64,000 nt of DNA, taken from positions 186,001 to 250,000 of the forward strand of contig NZ_FLYE01000012.1 in NCBI RefSeq assembly GCF_900093605.1, given 5' to 3'. The notes beneath the pieces are model-generated. The model made no database searches and had not been told where the DNA came from. It worked only from the letters and a program-made list of their open reading frames with translations. Below are positions 1-7,958 of this stretch, piece after piece; position 1 is the first letter of the stretch; each line of letters opens with the position of its first letter. Position numbers and translations under genes: made by a program. Source of the stretch: Candidatus Terasakiella magnetica. GTDB lineage: Bacteria > Pseudomonadota > Alphaproteobacteria > Rhodospirillales > Terasakiellaceae.

Positions 1-45
1 GTCTTTTTGTTTTACGATTTTAACCATAGGTCTCGTTTCAATAAA

Positions 46-1095
46 TTACGGCGCAACATAGAAAAGACGCCCAAACCAACGCCAGCGCCCATCGCCCGCA
101 GGCATGGTACAGTTTAATCTTGTGCGCCCAACAGGCAGGGGTTTTTCCATGCGCACTTCAACGCGGCGCTCCCACAAACGTTCCACACGTACTTTACCTT
201 CATGGGCGGCAAAACAAGCCAGCGGATCAAGGCTGCCAACTTCTTCAGCCACGGTAAAGCCGATCATGGGTGGGTTGCGCTTGGCAATGGTCATATCTTT
301 TGGCCCAAGCTCACTCACATGCAGGGATTTGGCTTTTGACACCATCTGAAAGCGTTTGATATCACCGTATTTTTCGTTCAGGGCAAAACGTGGCAGATAA
401 TAAAGATCATCACCTGAGCCCACCGCCCCGCTATGCTGGCCAAAGGCGGCTTTCATGCCAAAACCACGCACCACAGACATGGCTTTTAAGCTGGCTTCCC
501 CGTAAGGATAGGCAAAAATCTCGGGACGATAGCCGATTTTTTCATCAAAACGTTTCAAGGATCGCTGCATCTCATCACCAATGCGCGATTGAGAGGCCGC
601 GGCCATATGCATATGGCTTGCGGTGTGAGCCCCAATATAAACCAGCGGATCAGCTGCCATCTCCTTAATCTGTTTCCAGTTTAAATGACGCGCATAACCA
701 CGATCAATAGCATCAGTTGAAATGAAAATGGTAAAGGGAATGCCTGCTTCTTTAAATTTTGGATAGGCTTTCTCATAAATACTGGCATAGCCATCATCAA
801 TGGTGATGCTGAGCGTTTTATCCGCTAAAGGCTGACCAAATTTAAGTTTTTCAACCAGTTCAGGCAAAGGCAACACCTCATACCCACCCGTTTTAATCTC
901 ATTTATATGAGTTTCAAACTGTTCCATGGTGATATTGGTTGCCGGATAATCGCTTTCCCCAAAGCGGTGATACATGACCACACTTGCTGATGTTTTTGGT
1001 GTTTCTTGAGCATAAAGGGGAAAAGCCGACAAAACGGCAAGGCCAAACGCAGCAACTTTATTAAGTCGTTGCGCCCAAAATCGACTGGTATTCAT
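46..1095 (-). CDS. secreted polysaccharide deacetylase (NodB fold)
   Basis: The 349-residue protein has a signal peptide (about residues 1-30, ending LYAQ). A carbohydrate esterase 4 (NodB) core follows. The MYHRF segment lies near residue 41, the TIDDGY metal-site motif at 98-103 (Asp100, Asp101) and the HTASH zinc pair at His157/His161. Family members remove acetyl groups from polysaccharides in the envelope or periplasm. The substrate here cannot be told. About 100 residues after the core are not assigned. The stop codon is at the left edge of the window and the gene is complete. The next gene upstream is transcribed the same way but is separated by about 70 bases. Confidence 0.9.
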   Translation of the reverse strand: MNTSRFWAQRLNKVAAFGLAVLSAFPLYAQETPKTSASVVMYHRFGESDYPATNITMEQFETHINEIKTGGYEVLPLPELVEKLKFGQPLADKTLSITIDDGYASIYEKAYPKFKEAGIPFTIFISTDAIDRGYARHLNWKQIKEMAADPLVYIGAHTASHMHMAAASQSRIGDEMQRSLKRFDEKIGYRPEIFAYPYGEASLKAMSVVRGFGMKAAFGQHSGAVGSGDDLYYLPRFALNEKYGDIKRFQMVSKAKSLHVSELGPKDMTIAKRNPPMIGFTVAEEVGSLDPLACFAAHEGKVRVERLWERRVEVRMEKPLPVGRTRLNCTMPAGDGRWRWFGRLFYVAP

Positions 1096-1164
1096 TTATC
1101 TTTTTTCCGCAAGATCGATATCTAAACCCCTAATATCCCAATAACTTTGGGAAAGGGCAAGGGA

Positions 1165-2421
1165 TTATTCGCCAATAATCACCTTATTGCGGCCTGTTTC
1201 CTTGGCTTGATACAAAAGCTGATCCGCCCGTTTCAAACCATCACCCAAATTTTCACCTTTGCGTAATTTGACACAGCCGAAACTTGCGGTGATATTTCTT
1301 CTCTCTTTAAGCGATTTATAAGGGCGCATTTCAATACGGGCGCGAATGCGTTCTAGTAATCTTTCCAAGTTCTTAAGCTCAATATCTTCAAAAATAATAC
1401 CGAACTCTTCACCGCCCAGGCGTGCCAGTACATCGCTTTGTCTCGTGCTTTCTTGCAGCTGTTTTGAAACCGATTGCAGCACCTCATCCCCCACATCATG
1501 ACCAAACATATCATTTACACTTTTGAAATGGTCAATATCAAGAATAGAGACCCAGACGTTTTTGCCCTCATAGGCCATACGCTCAAGGTTTTCCGTCCCT
1601 TGATCAAGGAAATAACGTCGATTATAGACCCCGGTTAAAAAGTCCTTCATCGCGCCATCAACCAATTTCTGCGTTTTTTCAATCAACTCAATATTCTGTG
1701 TGACACGACAGAAAAATTCTTCTGGCTGAAAGGGTTTGATCAAAAAGTCATTGGCCCCGGTTTTAATAAAGCGTGCAGATAGGGCCTGCTCATTGCTTTC
1801 TGAAAGACCGATAATGGCGATTTCTTCTTTGCTATGTGTATTTCTAATTCGTTTTGTGAGCTCAAACCCATCCATAGGCGACATGGCATAATCGGTTACA
1901 ACTAAATGAATATCTTCATTTTCTTCAATGGTTTTAAGGGCTTCTTCGCCACTTGATGCTTCTAAAACACTAAATTCATATTGGCGCAAAAGCTCGGTAA
2001 TATAAAGGCGCACCGATCTGACTTCTTCAACCACCAAAGCCTTAAGTTTTTTATTTTCTGTTAAACGATAAACCAGATTGGAAAGATAGCGAAAAGCCGA
2101 TGGGCTTTCTTTGACCACATAATCCACCACACCGGGGATTTTTAGCAATTTTTCGCGCACCATCAGATCAAAACTGGCGGTAAAAATAATCGTCGGAATT
2201 TGATATTCCGTCACTTTTTCAATGATATCGCCTTTAATGGAATCTGACAGGGTCAAACCTGAAATGGCAAATTTATAAAAGCCAATGCCATTTTCCTCAA
2301 TAAACATCAAAGCCTGTTCTGTGGTTTGCGCCCAGTTGATTTCTGCATCCACAGTTTTTGACAATTCTGCCATAACCATGAAAGCAACGGTTCGTGAGCT
2401 TTCGACCAGTAAAATGTTCAT
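1165..2421 (-). CDS. REC-REC-GGDEF diguanylate cyclase (PleD-like layout)
   Basis: The 418-residue protein has two receiver domains (about 1-120 and 127-245) and a GGDEF domain (about 255-418). The active-site GGEEF is at 336-340. Five residues before it is RQSD (327-330), which fits the RxxD inhibitory site. It should make cyclic di-GMP and be feedback inhibited. REC2 keeps the phosphoacceptor (VTDYAM, Asp177) and the conserved Lys229, but has VVEE where the acidic pair normally lies. REC1 reads FAISGL at the phosphoacceptor position and VESS at the acidic pocket, so it is probably a non-phosphorylated dimerisation domain. The PleD comparison is from domain order only. Confidence 0.93.
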   Translation of the reverse strand: MNILLVESSRTVAFMVMAELSKTVDAEINWAQTTEQALMFIEENGIGFYKFAISGLTLSDSIKGDIIEKVTEYQIPTIIFTASFDLMVREKLLKIPGVVDYVVKESPSAFRYLSNLVYRLTENKKLKALVVEEVRSVRLYITELLRQYEFSVLEASSGEEALKTIEENEDIHLVVTDYAMSPMDGFELTKRIRNTHSKEEIAIIGLSESNEQALSARFIKTGANDFLIKPFQPEEFFCRVTQNIELIEKTQKLVDGAMKDFLTGVYNRRYFLDQGTENLERMAYEGKNVWVSILDIDHFKSVNDMFGHDVGDEVLQSVSKQLQESTRQSDVLARLGGEEFGIIFEDIELKNLERLLERIRARIEMRPYKSLKERRNITASFGCVKLRKGENLGDGLKRADQLLYQAKETGRNKVIIGE

Positions 2422-2527
2422 GAAGATTATACTTTATTGTTATTTTTATAAATTACAGTCCAAGTTCTTATCATAACCTAATTTCACCCCTCTGGAAAAT
2501 GGCAAATTCCTACCCCATATATAGTAG

Positions 2528-3121
2528 ATGACACCACTAAATGGATCAAAATGGGGGCGAAGTTATAAAACTTGGCATATCCCCTTGAGCGAACAACAGA
2601 TACATCTTGGCGACGCGTTAGCGGACATGCACAATTTATCCCATGAACAAAGCGCGATTCCCTTGATTGTGCAGCTGGTTGAAAACCCACGTTTTCGCCT
2701 GCCCGGGCTTGAGCTTTTCCATGGTGCAGTGGATTTAACAGACCATGATTGTATTCATATTCTTCTTGGGCGCGGCATGATGCCCAAAGACGAGGCTTTT
2801 GTGATTGGCTTTACCATGGGCTCAACCGGAAAAGTCGGTTGTTTTGAAAAGAAACTCTATCAACTGATATCGCGCCATATCTACCCCGATGTTTATCGTT
2901 TTAAACGCGATGATCTGGAGATTTTTAAAGATGCGCTACATTTAGGCATCTTATGTCATTGCAAAGCCCTTGATCGGGTAGATTATAAAAAATATATGGA
3001 CCAGCCCCTTGGCAAAGTGCGCAAAAAACTCGGGCTCGACCCTTCCTTGCTGAAAGCTTATTACGCCCAGGAAAAAAAGCGATATCCCACTTTAAGGGAA
3101 TGTCGCAGGCTTTTGAATTAA
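2528..3121 (+). CDS. small Coq4-like protein with HDxxH-x11-E motif
   Basis: The 197-residue protein has no signal peptide or membrane segment. His73-Asp74-x2-His77, then eleven residues, then Glu89, reproduces the HDxxH-x11-E metal motif of COQ4, a ubiquinone biosynthesis protein, including the HILLG context. The rest is not obviously similar and the protein is shorter than typical COQ4. I infer a Coq4-related fold and possibly a role with quinone or another hydrophobic ligand. Function is not established. The start is uncertain: the ATG at 2528 is the longest choice and Met34 is an alternative. It is convergent with mltA, with only 11 bases between the stop codons. Confidence 0.6.
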   Translation: MTPLNGSKWGRSYKTWHIPLSEQQIHLGDALADMHNLSHEQSAIPLIVQLVENPRFRLPGLELFHGAVDLTDHDCIHILLGRGMMPKDEAFVIGFTMGSTGKVGCFEKKLYQLISRHIYPDVYRFKRDDLEIFKDALHLGILCHCKALDRVDYKKYMDQPLGKVRKKLGLDPSLLKAYYAQEKKRYPTLRECRRLLN

Positions 3122-3132
3122 AAGACTTATTT

Positions 3133-4407
3133 TTATTGCGCCATCACCGGGCTATCTTCAGCGGCTTCACAAATTTGACACCGGCTAAGAGAATTGCTGG
3201 GCAGCAAAGCAAAGAAACTGCCGCCTTCTTTCATTTTACCTGCACGATTTGCTGCAAGCTCACCAAAGCCCCAGAACACATCACCACGCACAACCCCCTT
3301 AATCGCCCCGCCTGTGTCTTGGGCGACCACTAATCTTGAGATCGGGCTTGGCGAAAGCGGGTCAGTAAAGGTATGGAGATAAAGCGGCAAGCCAAGGGGT
3401 AAGAAACGTTTATCCACCGCTAATGAGCGCCCCGGTGTCAACACAACACCTTGTGCGCCAATGGGACCATCATCTTTAAGCTCGCGAAAGAAGATGAAAG
3501 AACCATTTTCTTTCATCAGATCCTGACCTTTTTTAGGATGCGCCGCCATCCATTTTCGGATTGCCTGCATGGACATATTTTCTTTGGAAACTTCACCGCG
3601 CTCAATCAAAATCCGCCCAATGGAGGTATAATCATGACCGTTATGCCCGTCATATCCCACACGCATGGTGGTGCCATCGGCAAAAAGAACGCGACCTGAG
3701 CCTTGAATATGAAGGAAAAAAGCATCTACTGGGTCATCCACCCAGACAAGTTCCAAGTTTTTGCCGCGCAATTTACCCGCTTCAATCTCTGCACGGGTGG
3801 CATATGGCACCAATTGACCGTTTTCCAGCTTACCTGCCAGACGTTTGCCGCGCCAATCGCGCTTAAATTCCCCAAGTCCAACCAGAACAAGGTCTTTAGG
3901 GCGTTTATAAAGCGGAGTTTGATAAATCCCGCCTTTTGATTTTGCCCCGCGCAGGCCCGCTTCGTAATATCCGGTAAAGAGCCCACCGGCGGCCTTGTCT
4001 TTCTTTAAATCCGAAATCAAATAAGGCTGGAAGAATGATTCATAAAAAGCACGTGCTTTAACGCTATCCCCATCGGGTAGGGAATAAGCTTCCGTACAAA
4101 TTGGTTTCCAGTCCCCAGCAGCCCCACCAATGCCTTTTGGCCCGATGAGTTTGCTTTCTTTCATGCGGGCAAATTTCTCGCACGATCTGCGCAATGCAGG
4201 CAGAGACTCCGCAATATTATCATCTTCCCAACCGGGAAGGGCGGCAAAGGAAACCGGTAAAAGCTTGGGATTAAACCCGACGGAAGGGTCTTTAGGTGCA
4301 ATCATCCCTTGATGGGAGTCCACCTGCGGCTGGGCGCACGCCGTCATTAGGCCCAAAACCCCAATAGCGCTAAGGCGCTTTACCCATGATTGCCCCCTGA
4401 TCTTCAT
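3133..4407 (-). CDS. mltA: membrane-bound lytic murein transglycosylase A
   Basis: This is a peptidoglycan lytic transglycosylase that cleaves glycan strands to 1,6-anhydromuropeptides from the inner face of the outer membrane. The N-terminus has a basic segment, a hydrophobic stretch and a lipobox-like MTAC, so it is probably a lipoprotein. The family landmark GYYEAGL lies in the first half. The C-terminal 3D domain shows QDTGGAIKG and GDVFWGFG with the conserved aspartates. The start is placed at ATG 4407; a GTG one codon upstream directly follows the stop of the Tim44-like gene. The two genes are thus contiguous and almost certainly co-transcribed. Confidence 0.95.
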   Translation of the reverse strand: MKIRGQSWVKRLSAIGVLGLMTACAQPQVDSHQGMIAPKDPSVGFNPKLLPVSFAALPGWEDDNIAESLPALRRSCEKFARMKESKLIGPKGIGGAAGDWKPICTEAYSLPDGDSVKARAFYESFFQPYLISDLKKDKAAGGLFTGYYEAGLRGAKSKGGIYQTPLYKRPKDLVLVGLGEFKRDWRGKRLAGKLENGQLVPYATRAEIEAGKLRGKNLELVWVDDPVDAFFLHIQGSGRVLFADGTTMRVGYDGHNGHDYTSIGRILIERGEVSKENMSMQAIRKWMAAHPKKGQDLMKENGSFIFFRELKDDGPIGAQGVVLTPGRSLAVDKRFLPLGLPLYLHTFTDPLSPSPISRLVVAQDTGGAIKGVVRGDVFWGFGELAANRAGKMKEGGSFFALLPSNSLSRCQICEAAEDSPVMAQ

Positions 4408-4410
4408 CAC

Positions 4411-5112
4411 CTATTCCGTCTGTGTTGCTTTCAAGAACCAGTTCGGCGTGTTTGAGGCGACCGAGCGCTCAAACGTCCAAATATCGGTGATGGTATCAAT
4501 ATAGTTACTATCGCCATCAACCACTTCACCCTCGCTGTCTGTGGTGACATTAACCTGCTCACTCACAATACGAACGGTCACTTCAGCCATATTATTTTCA
4601 AGGTCCGCATCGGTGATTTCAATAGAATTCACCCCAACCAATGTGGTCTCAAGCGTTTCACCTGCCGCAACGCGGGCTTCAAGGGCAGCCTCAAAATTTT
4701 GATAAACTTCACTTGTGAGAAGATTTTTCAATGTTTCACGATCATTTTCAGCAAAGGCTGTGATGATCATTTCAAAGGCCATGCGGGAACCATCCACAAA
4801 ACTATGCTGATCAAAGTTCGGGTCAGCCGCAATAATGTCAGCTAAGGCGCGTTGAACCGGACCAACTGGTTCGATCTCGTTAACCTCTTCCTGAACAGGC
4901 TGGTTTTCAGCGGGTTCCTGTTGAGCATTGGGCAAATGGATCACATTGTCATTTGCAGTTTCATCTCGCTGATCATCCTGCGGATTTGGGTTAAACATAT
5001 CGCGATGATTGCGGTTTTCTTCATTACCATCCTTGCCGCCCAAGACATTGCGCAGACGAAGAAAAATAAAGACGGCAATCAATGCCAGCAAAATGAGATC
5101 AAAATTGGCCAT
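4411..5112 (-). CDS. Tim44-like domain membrane-anchored protein
   Basis: The 233-residue protein has one N-terminal membrane segment (about 4-22). A polar linker rich in Asn, Asp, Gln and Glu follows (about 25-80). The C-terminal domain (about 85-233) matches the bacterial Tim44/Mba1 family in length and in features such as the DGSRMAFEMII region and the WTFER ending strand. Bacterial members sit on the inner membrane and their job is poorly defined. Its place between secB/fxsA and mltA is common in alphaproteobacteria. It is the first gene of a two-gene unit with mltA. Confidence 0.85.
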   Translation of the reverse strand: MANFDLILLALIAVFIFLRLRNVLGGKDGNEENRNHRDMFNPNPQDDQRDETANDNVIHLPNAQQEPAENQPVQEEVNEIEPVGPVQRALADIIAADPNFDQHSFVDGSRMAFEMIITAFAENDRETLKNLLTSEVYQNFEAALEARVAAGETLETTLVGVNSIEITDADLENNMAEVTVRIVSEQVNVTTDSEGEVVDGDSNYIDTITDIWTFERSVASNTPNWFLKATQTE

Positions 5113-5230
5113 ATTAAATCTTTAAACCTGTTATCTTTTCACATATAGATTTATGCCCTAGTGTAACTTGCGCATAAGCCGTTGTAAAACTAGATAATCT
5201 TAAATCATCAAAAGAGCAAGGATTCACCCG

Positions 5231-5749
5231 TTGGGCTTTATCATTCTTCTACTGTTTATCGCCGTTCCGGTGACAGAAATCGCTGTTTTTATCCAAGTTG
5301 GCGATATTATCGGACTTTGGTCCACAATTGCCATCGTGATTTTAACCGCCATTATCGGCACCGCATTGTTGCGCCAGCAAGGGATCAGCACCTTGATGCG
5401 TGCCCAAGCGACCCTAAATGAAGGTAAAATGCCCACAACCGAGCTGTTTGACGGGGCCTGCCTGCTCGTAGCAGGTGCTTTATTGCTCACACCGGGTTTT
5501 GTGACCGATACGGTTGGCTTTTTGCTTTTCACCCCGCCGTTTCGCGCGATTTTGCGCCATAAGGCCAAAGATATTGTGAAAAATTCTGCCCATGTTCATA
5601 TGATGGGGCCTGATGGACAACCTTTTCGCCCCCATCCACCGCACTCTTCATCACCTCATGAACAATCTCACGATTCAACCGTCATTGATGGCGATTTTGA
5701 AGAAATTCAGCCAAATCCTGATAGTCCTTGGTCTGAAAAGAAGGATTAA
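5231..5749 (+). CDS. fxsA: FxsA family membrane protein
   Basis: The 172-residue protein has hydrophobic segments near residues 2-20, 30-48 and 75-95. It carries the family features EIAVFIQVG, LLTPGFVTD and the basic FRAIL region. FxsA proteins are cytoplasmic membrane proteins; the E. coli member relieves phage exclusion when overproduced and the cell role is otherwise unclear. The start is TTG: AAGGA lies 8 bases before it, and the family begins just at this hydrophobic segment. The tail from about residue 125 is polar and His/Ser/Pro-rich. secB follows 67 bases downstream in the same direction. Confidence 0.9.
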   Translation: MGFIILLLFIAVPVTEIAVFIQVGDIIGLWSTIAIVILTAIIGTALLRQQGISTLMRAQATLNEGKMPTTELFDGACLLVAGALLLTPGFVTDTVGFLLFTPPFRAILRHKAKDIVKNSAHVHMMGPDGQPFRPHPPHSSSPHEQSHDSTVIDGDFEEIQPNPDSPWSEKKD

Positions 5750-5816
5750 GTTGAGATCAGAATTCTTTCGTGCTACCAGTTTTTCAAAATAATTTTCTAT
5801 TTCAGGAGTAAGGCGC

Positions 5817-6314
5817 ATGGCCGACCAAAACGAACAAGCAGCAGAAAACCAAGAACAAGAACTTCAGCCTTTGACCATCCACGGTCAATATATCAAAGAC
5901 TTGTCTTTTGAAGTGCCAAACTCTCCGGGCATCTATGGTCGCATGATGCAAGAACAGCCTGATGTGAACGTGAATGTTGATGTTGATGCACAAAAACTCA
6001 CAGATACACAATTTGAAGTGATCGTAAAAATCCGCGCAGATTGCAAAACCAAAGAAGACGTGGCTTTCATTTGTGAGCTGGCTTACGGCGGCATTTTCGA
6101 AATCAACGTACCACAAGAACATCTTGAGCCTATGTTGTTGATCGAATGCCCACGCATGCTCTTCCCGTTTGCACGCCACATCATCGCCAACACAACACGC
6201 GACGGTTCCTTCCCTCCAATGATGTTGAACCCTGTTGATTTTGCTGGCATGTACCGCCAACGCATTGAAGCCTTGGCTGCAGAACAAGAAGCTGCTGGTG
6301 AGACAAAACAGTAA
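5817..6314 (+). CDS. secB: protein-export chaperone SecB
   Basis: SecB binds unfolded preproteins in the cytoplasm as a tetramer and passes them to SecA. The 165-residue length is normal. The sequence shows the family blocks YIKDLSFE, FEVIVKI, ICELAYGGIF, LLIECPRMLFPFAR and PPMMLNPVDF. An acidic tail rich in Gln, Glu and Ala ends the protein. A good ribosome binding site (AGGAGTAAGG) lies just before the ATG. A clear terminator follows. Its neighbours dnaQ, fxsA and the tim44-like gene are the usual alphaproteobacterial ones. Confidence 0.97.
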   Translation: MADQNEQAAENQEQELQPLTIHGQYIKDLSFEVPNSPGIYGRMMQEQPDVNVNVDVDAQKLTDTQFEVIVKIRADCKTKEDVAFICELAYGGIFEINVPQEHLEPMLLIECPRMLFPFARHIIANTTRDGSFPPMMLNPVDFAGMYRQRIEALAAEQEAAGETKQ

Positions 6315-6333
6315 GTCTTAAAAGAAGTTACTG

Positions 6334-6373
6334 AAAAAGGCCTTTGTTTAAAAAAACAAGGGCCTTTTTTTAA
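6334..6373 (+). terminator. Rho-independent terminator after secB
   Basis: AAAGGCC (6336-6342) pairs with GGCCTTT (6361-6367) and is followed by a run of T. It ends the secB transcript and is close to the stop of the convergent FecR-domain gene. Confidence 0.85.
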
Positions 6374-6384
6374 GGCTTTATGCC

Positions 6385-7005
6385 CTAATTCACCAAGGCC
6401 AATGCGCGTTTTTTCTTCTCATTAGCCCAAGCTTTGGGCGGGGTGGGCGCGATATGGGCATCAGTAAGCTTTGTGCCCACATTATTCTCACTCAACATGA
6501 CTTCACCGGCGTAGTTTTTCACCAAAACACCACCGCCTTTCCAATGCGCCACACTGAGTGCGCCATCAAGCTCGCCAACAAAAAATTTCGTACCACGAAT
6601 ACCGATGGTGCCAACAGAGGTATCAATGCTCATCCCCTTTGGGTTGGCTTTGGCAATTTGGCCAGACACCCCGTCCATGGCACCATTAAGCAGTTCTAAC
6701 ACCGCATTATTATTGCCTTTGCCAAAGGTGTAATCAATCACCACAAAAGAGGTACGCTCACCCAATTTAAAGCTGCCTTCATCAATCATGGTGATTTCCA
6801 AGCGCGAGCTTGCCCCTGTTGATAAAATATCCCCAATGAGAATTTCATCACCAATTTGAAGTGGACGTACTTGAGCATCTTGAACAGCAAGGGCTAAGCC
6901 TTTGATCTGTTTCACCTTTCCCGCCACATTCGGACTTAAAGCTGCATGGGCTGTAAAGGCCAGAACAATCAAACATCCAAATAAGGCAAAGAAGGTGCGT
7001 TTCAT
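6385..7005 (-). CDS. secreted FecR-domain protein
   Basis: The protein of about 206 residues has a signal peptide (MKRTFFALFG then a hydrophobic run, cleaved near TAHA). A FecR domain follows: it has GDEILIGDILSTG, SRLEITMIDEGSFKLG, LELLNGAMDG and the SVGTIGIRGTKFFV block. There is no sigma-factor or TonB receptor gene nearby, so this is not a classical FecR iron-signalling unit. A role as a periplasmic or envelope protein is inferred. The chosen ATG (7003-7005) starts the signal peptide. The bases just upstream belong to the 267-bp repeat element, and no strong ribosome binding site is visible. In-frame ATG and GTG codons inside the repeat could add nine residues. Confidence 0.85.
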   Translation of the reverse strand: MKRTFFALFGCLIVLAFTAHAALSPNVAGKVKQIKGLALAVQDAQVRPLQIGDEILIGDILSTGASSRLEITMIDEGSFKLGERTSFVVIDYTFGKGNNNAVLELLNGAMDGVSGQIAKANPKGMSIDTSVGTIGIRGTKFFVGELDGALSVAHWKGGGVLVKNYAGEVMLSENNVGTKLTDAHIAPTPPKAWANEKKKRALALVN

Positions 7006-7006
7006 A

Positions 7007-7279
7007 TTAGGGCGTAAACTCATAAAATACACTTGCTTTGGTTTATCAAAAATATAGGCAAGACAAGGAAATGACTTGCAGGAAGTACCAGTACTTTCAA
7101 AAGGCTTTGACGCTGTATTTGCCTATATTTTTGATAAATCCCTAAAGGGACGGGATTACTTTGAGGATGGACTACGTTATAAAACCCTTAAAGTGCATGC
7201 ACTTCTGCGGATTTCATGCCTAATCCATCCTCAAATTAATCTCCGCCAAACAAGTGTATTTTATGAGTTTACGCCCTAA
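7007..7279. repeat. 267-bp structured repeat element, copy A
   Basis: The element proper (7010-7276) begins GGGCG and ends CGCCC, with TA on each side. Perfect inverted repeats of 29 bases, including the flanking TTA/TAA, lie at 7007-7035 and 7251-7279. Inside are two further inverted repeats. The arms 7042-7060 and 7120-7138 are perfect over 19 bases and enclose the palindrome around GAAGTAC-CA-GTACTTT. The second pair lies near 7155-7172 and 7224-7241 and encloses AAGTGCATGCACTT. A second copy, inverted, is at 46898-47170. An open frame of 67 codons (7076-7279, + strand) runs through it. There is no transposase, so it is a MITE-like, non-autonomous element. Confidence 0.85.
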
Positions 7280-7956
7280 TTATCCTCAGTGGCAAGCCAT
7301 AATGGGTCTTTTATTTTTTCTAAAAATGCGGCGTGGGCTGCGAGTTCTTCTTCACTGGCCACATGGGGGCGTGGTTCTCTAAAGGCGCGTTCTTTACTGG
7401 CAATTTCATCAGAAGCCTTAGCTTCTTTTTCCAAGACAAGACCGGGTTGGCGCCCACCGATGAGTTCCAGATAAACTTCGGCTAAGAGCTCACTATCTAA
7501 AAGCGCGCCGTGTTTTTCACGATTGGAGTTATCAACCTGATAGCGCCGACATAACGCATCCAAATTAGCAGGCGAGCCGGGGAATTTCTTGCGCGCCATG
7601 ACCAATGTATCAATGATATGATTATCCATATGGGGAAATTGATGTTGTTTTAATTCCCAGTTTAAGAACGGCTCATCAAAACCCGCATTATGGATGATCA
7701 GGGTCGAATCCCCGATAAAATCGAGAAATTCCTGTGCGACTTCTTTAAATAAAGGAAAATCGCGCAAAAATTCTTCAGAAAGCCCATGAACACGAAACGC
7801 GCCTTCCGGCATATCGCGCTCGGGATTGATATATTGGTGATAGGTATTGCCCGTGGGCATATGATTGACCAATTCGACACAACCGATTTCAACAAGACGA
7901 TGGCCCTGTTTATATTCAAACCCTGTGGTTTCCGTATCGAGAACGATTTCACGCAT
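7276..7956 (-). CDS. dnaQ: DNA polymerase III epsilon subunit (3'-5' exonuclease)
   Basis: This is the proofreading exonuclease of the replicative polymerase. The 226-residue protein has all catalytic motifs: ExoI DTETTG (Asp7, Glu9), ExoII HNAGFD (Asp94) and the ExoIIIe pair His149/Asp154 in KHGALLDSELL. A short C-terminal tail for binding the alpha subunit follows. It lies three bases after coaE on the same strand. Its TAG stop codon (7276-7278) overlaps the end of the structured repeat, so the element lies directly against the gene's 3' end. Confidence 0.97.
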   Translation of the reverse strand: MREIVLDTETTGFEYKQGHRLVEIGCVELVNHMPTGNTYHQYINPERDMPEGAFRVHGLSEEFLRDFPLFKEVAQEFLDFIGDSTLIIHNAGFDEPFLNWELKQHQFPHMDNHIIDTLVMARKKFPGSPANLDALCRRYQVDNSNREKHGALLDSELLAEVYLELIGGRQPGLVLEKEAKASDEIASKERAFREPRPHVASEEELAAHAAFLEKIKDPLWLATEDN

Positions 7957-7958
7957 GG

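Noticed and set aside
2484-2690. Minus-strand open frame opposite the start of the Coq4-like gene
   Set aside because: It overlaps the supported plus-strand gene and has no recognisable sequence or ribosome binding site.
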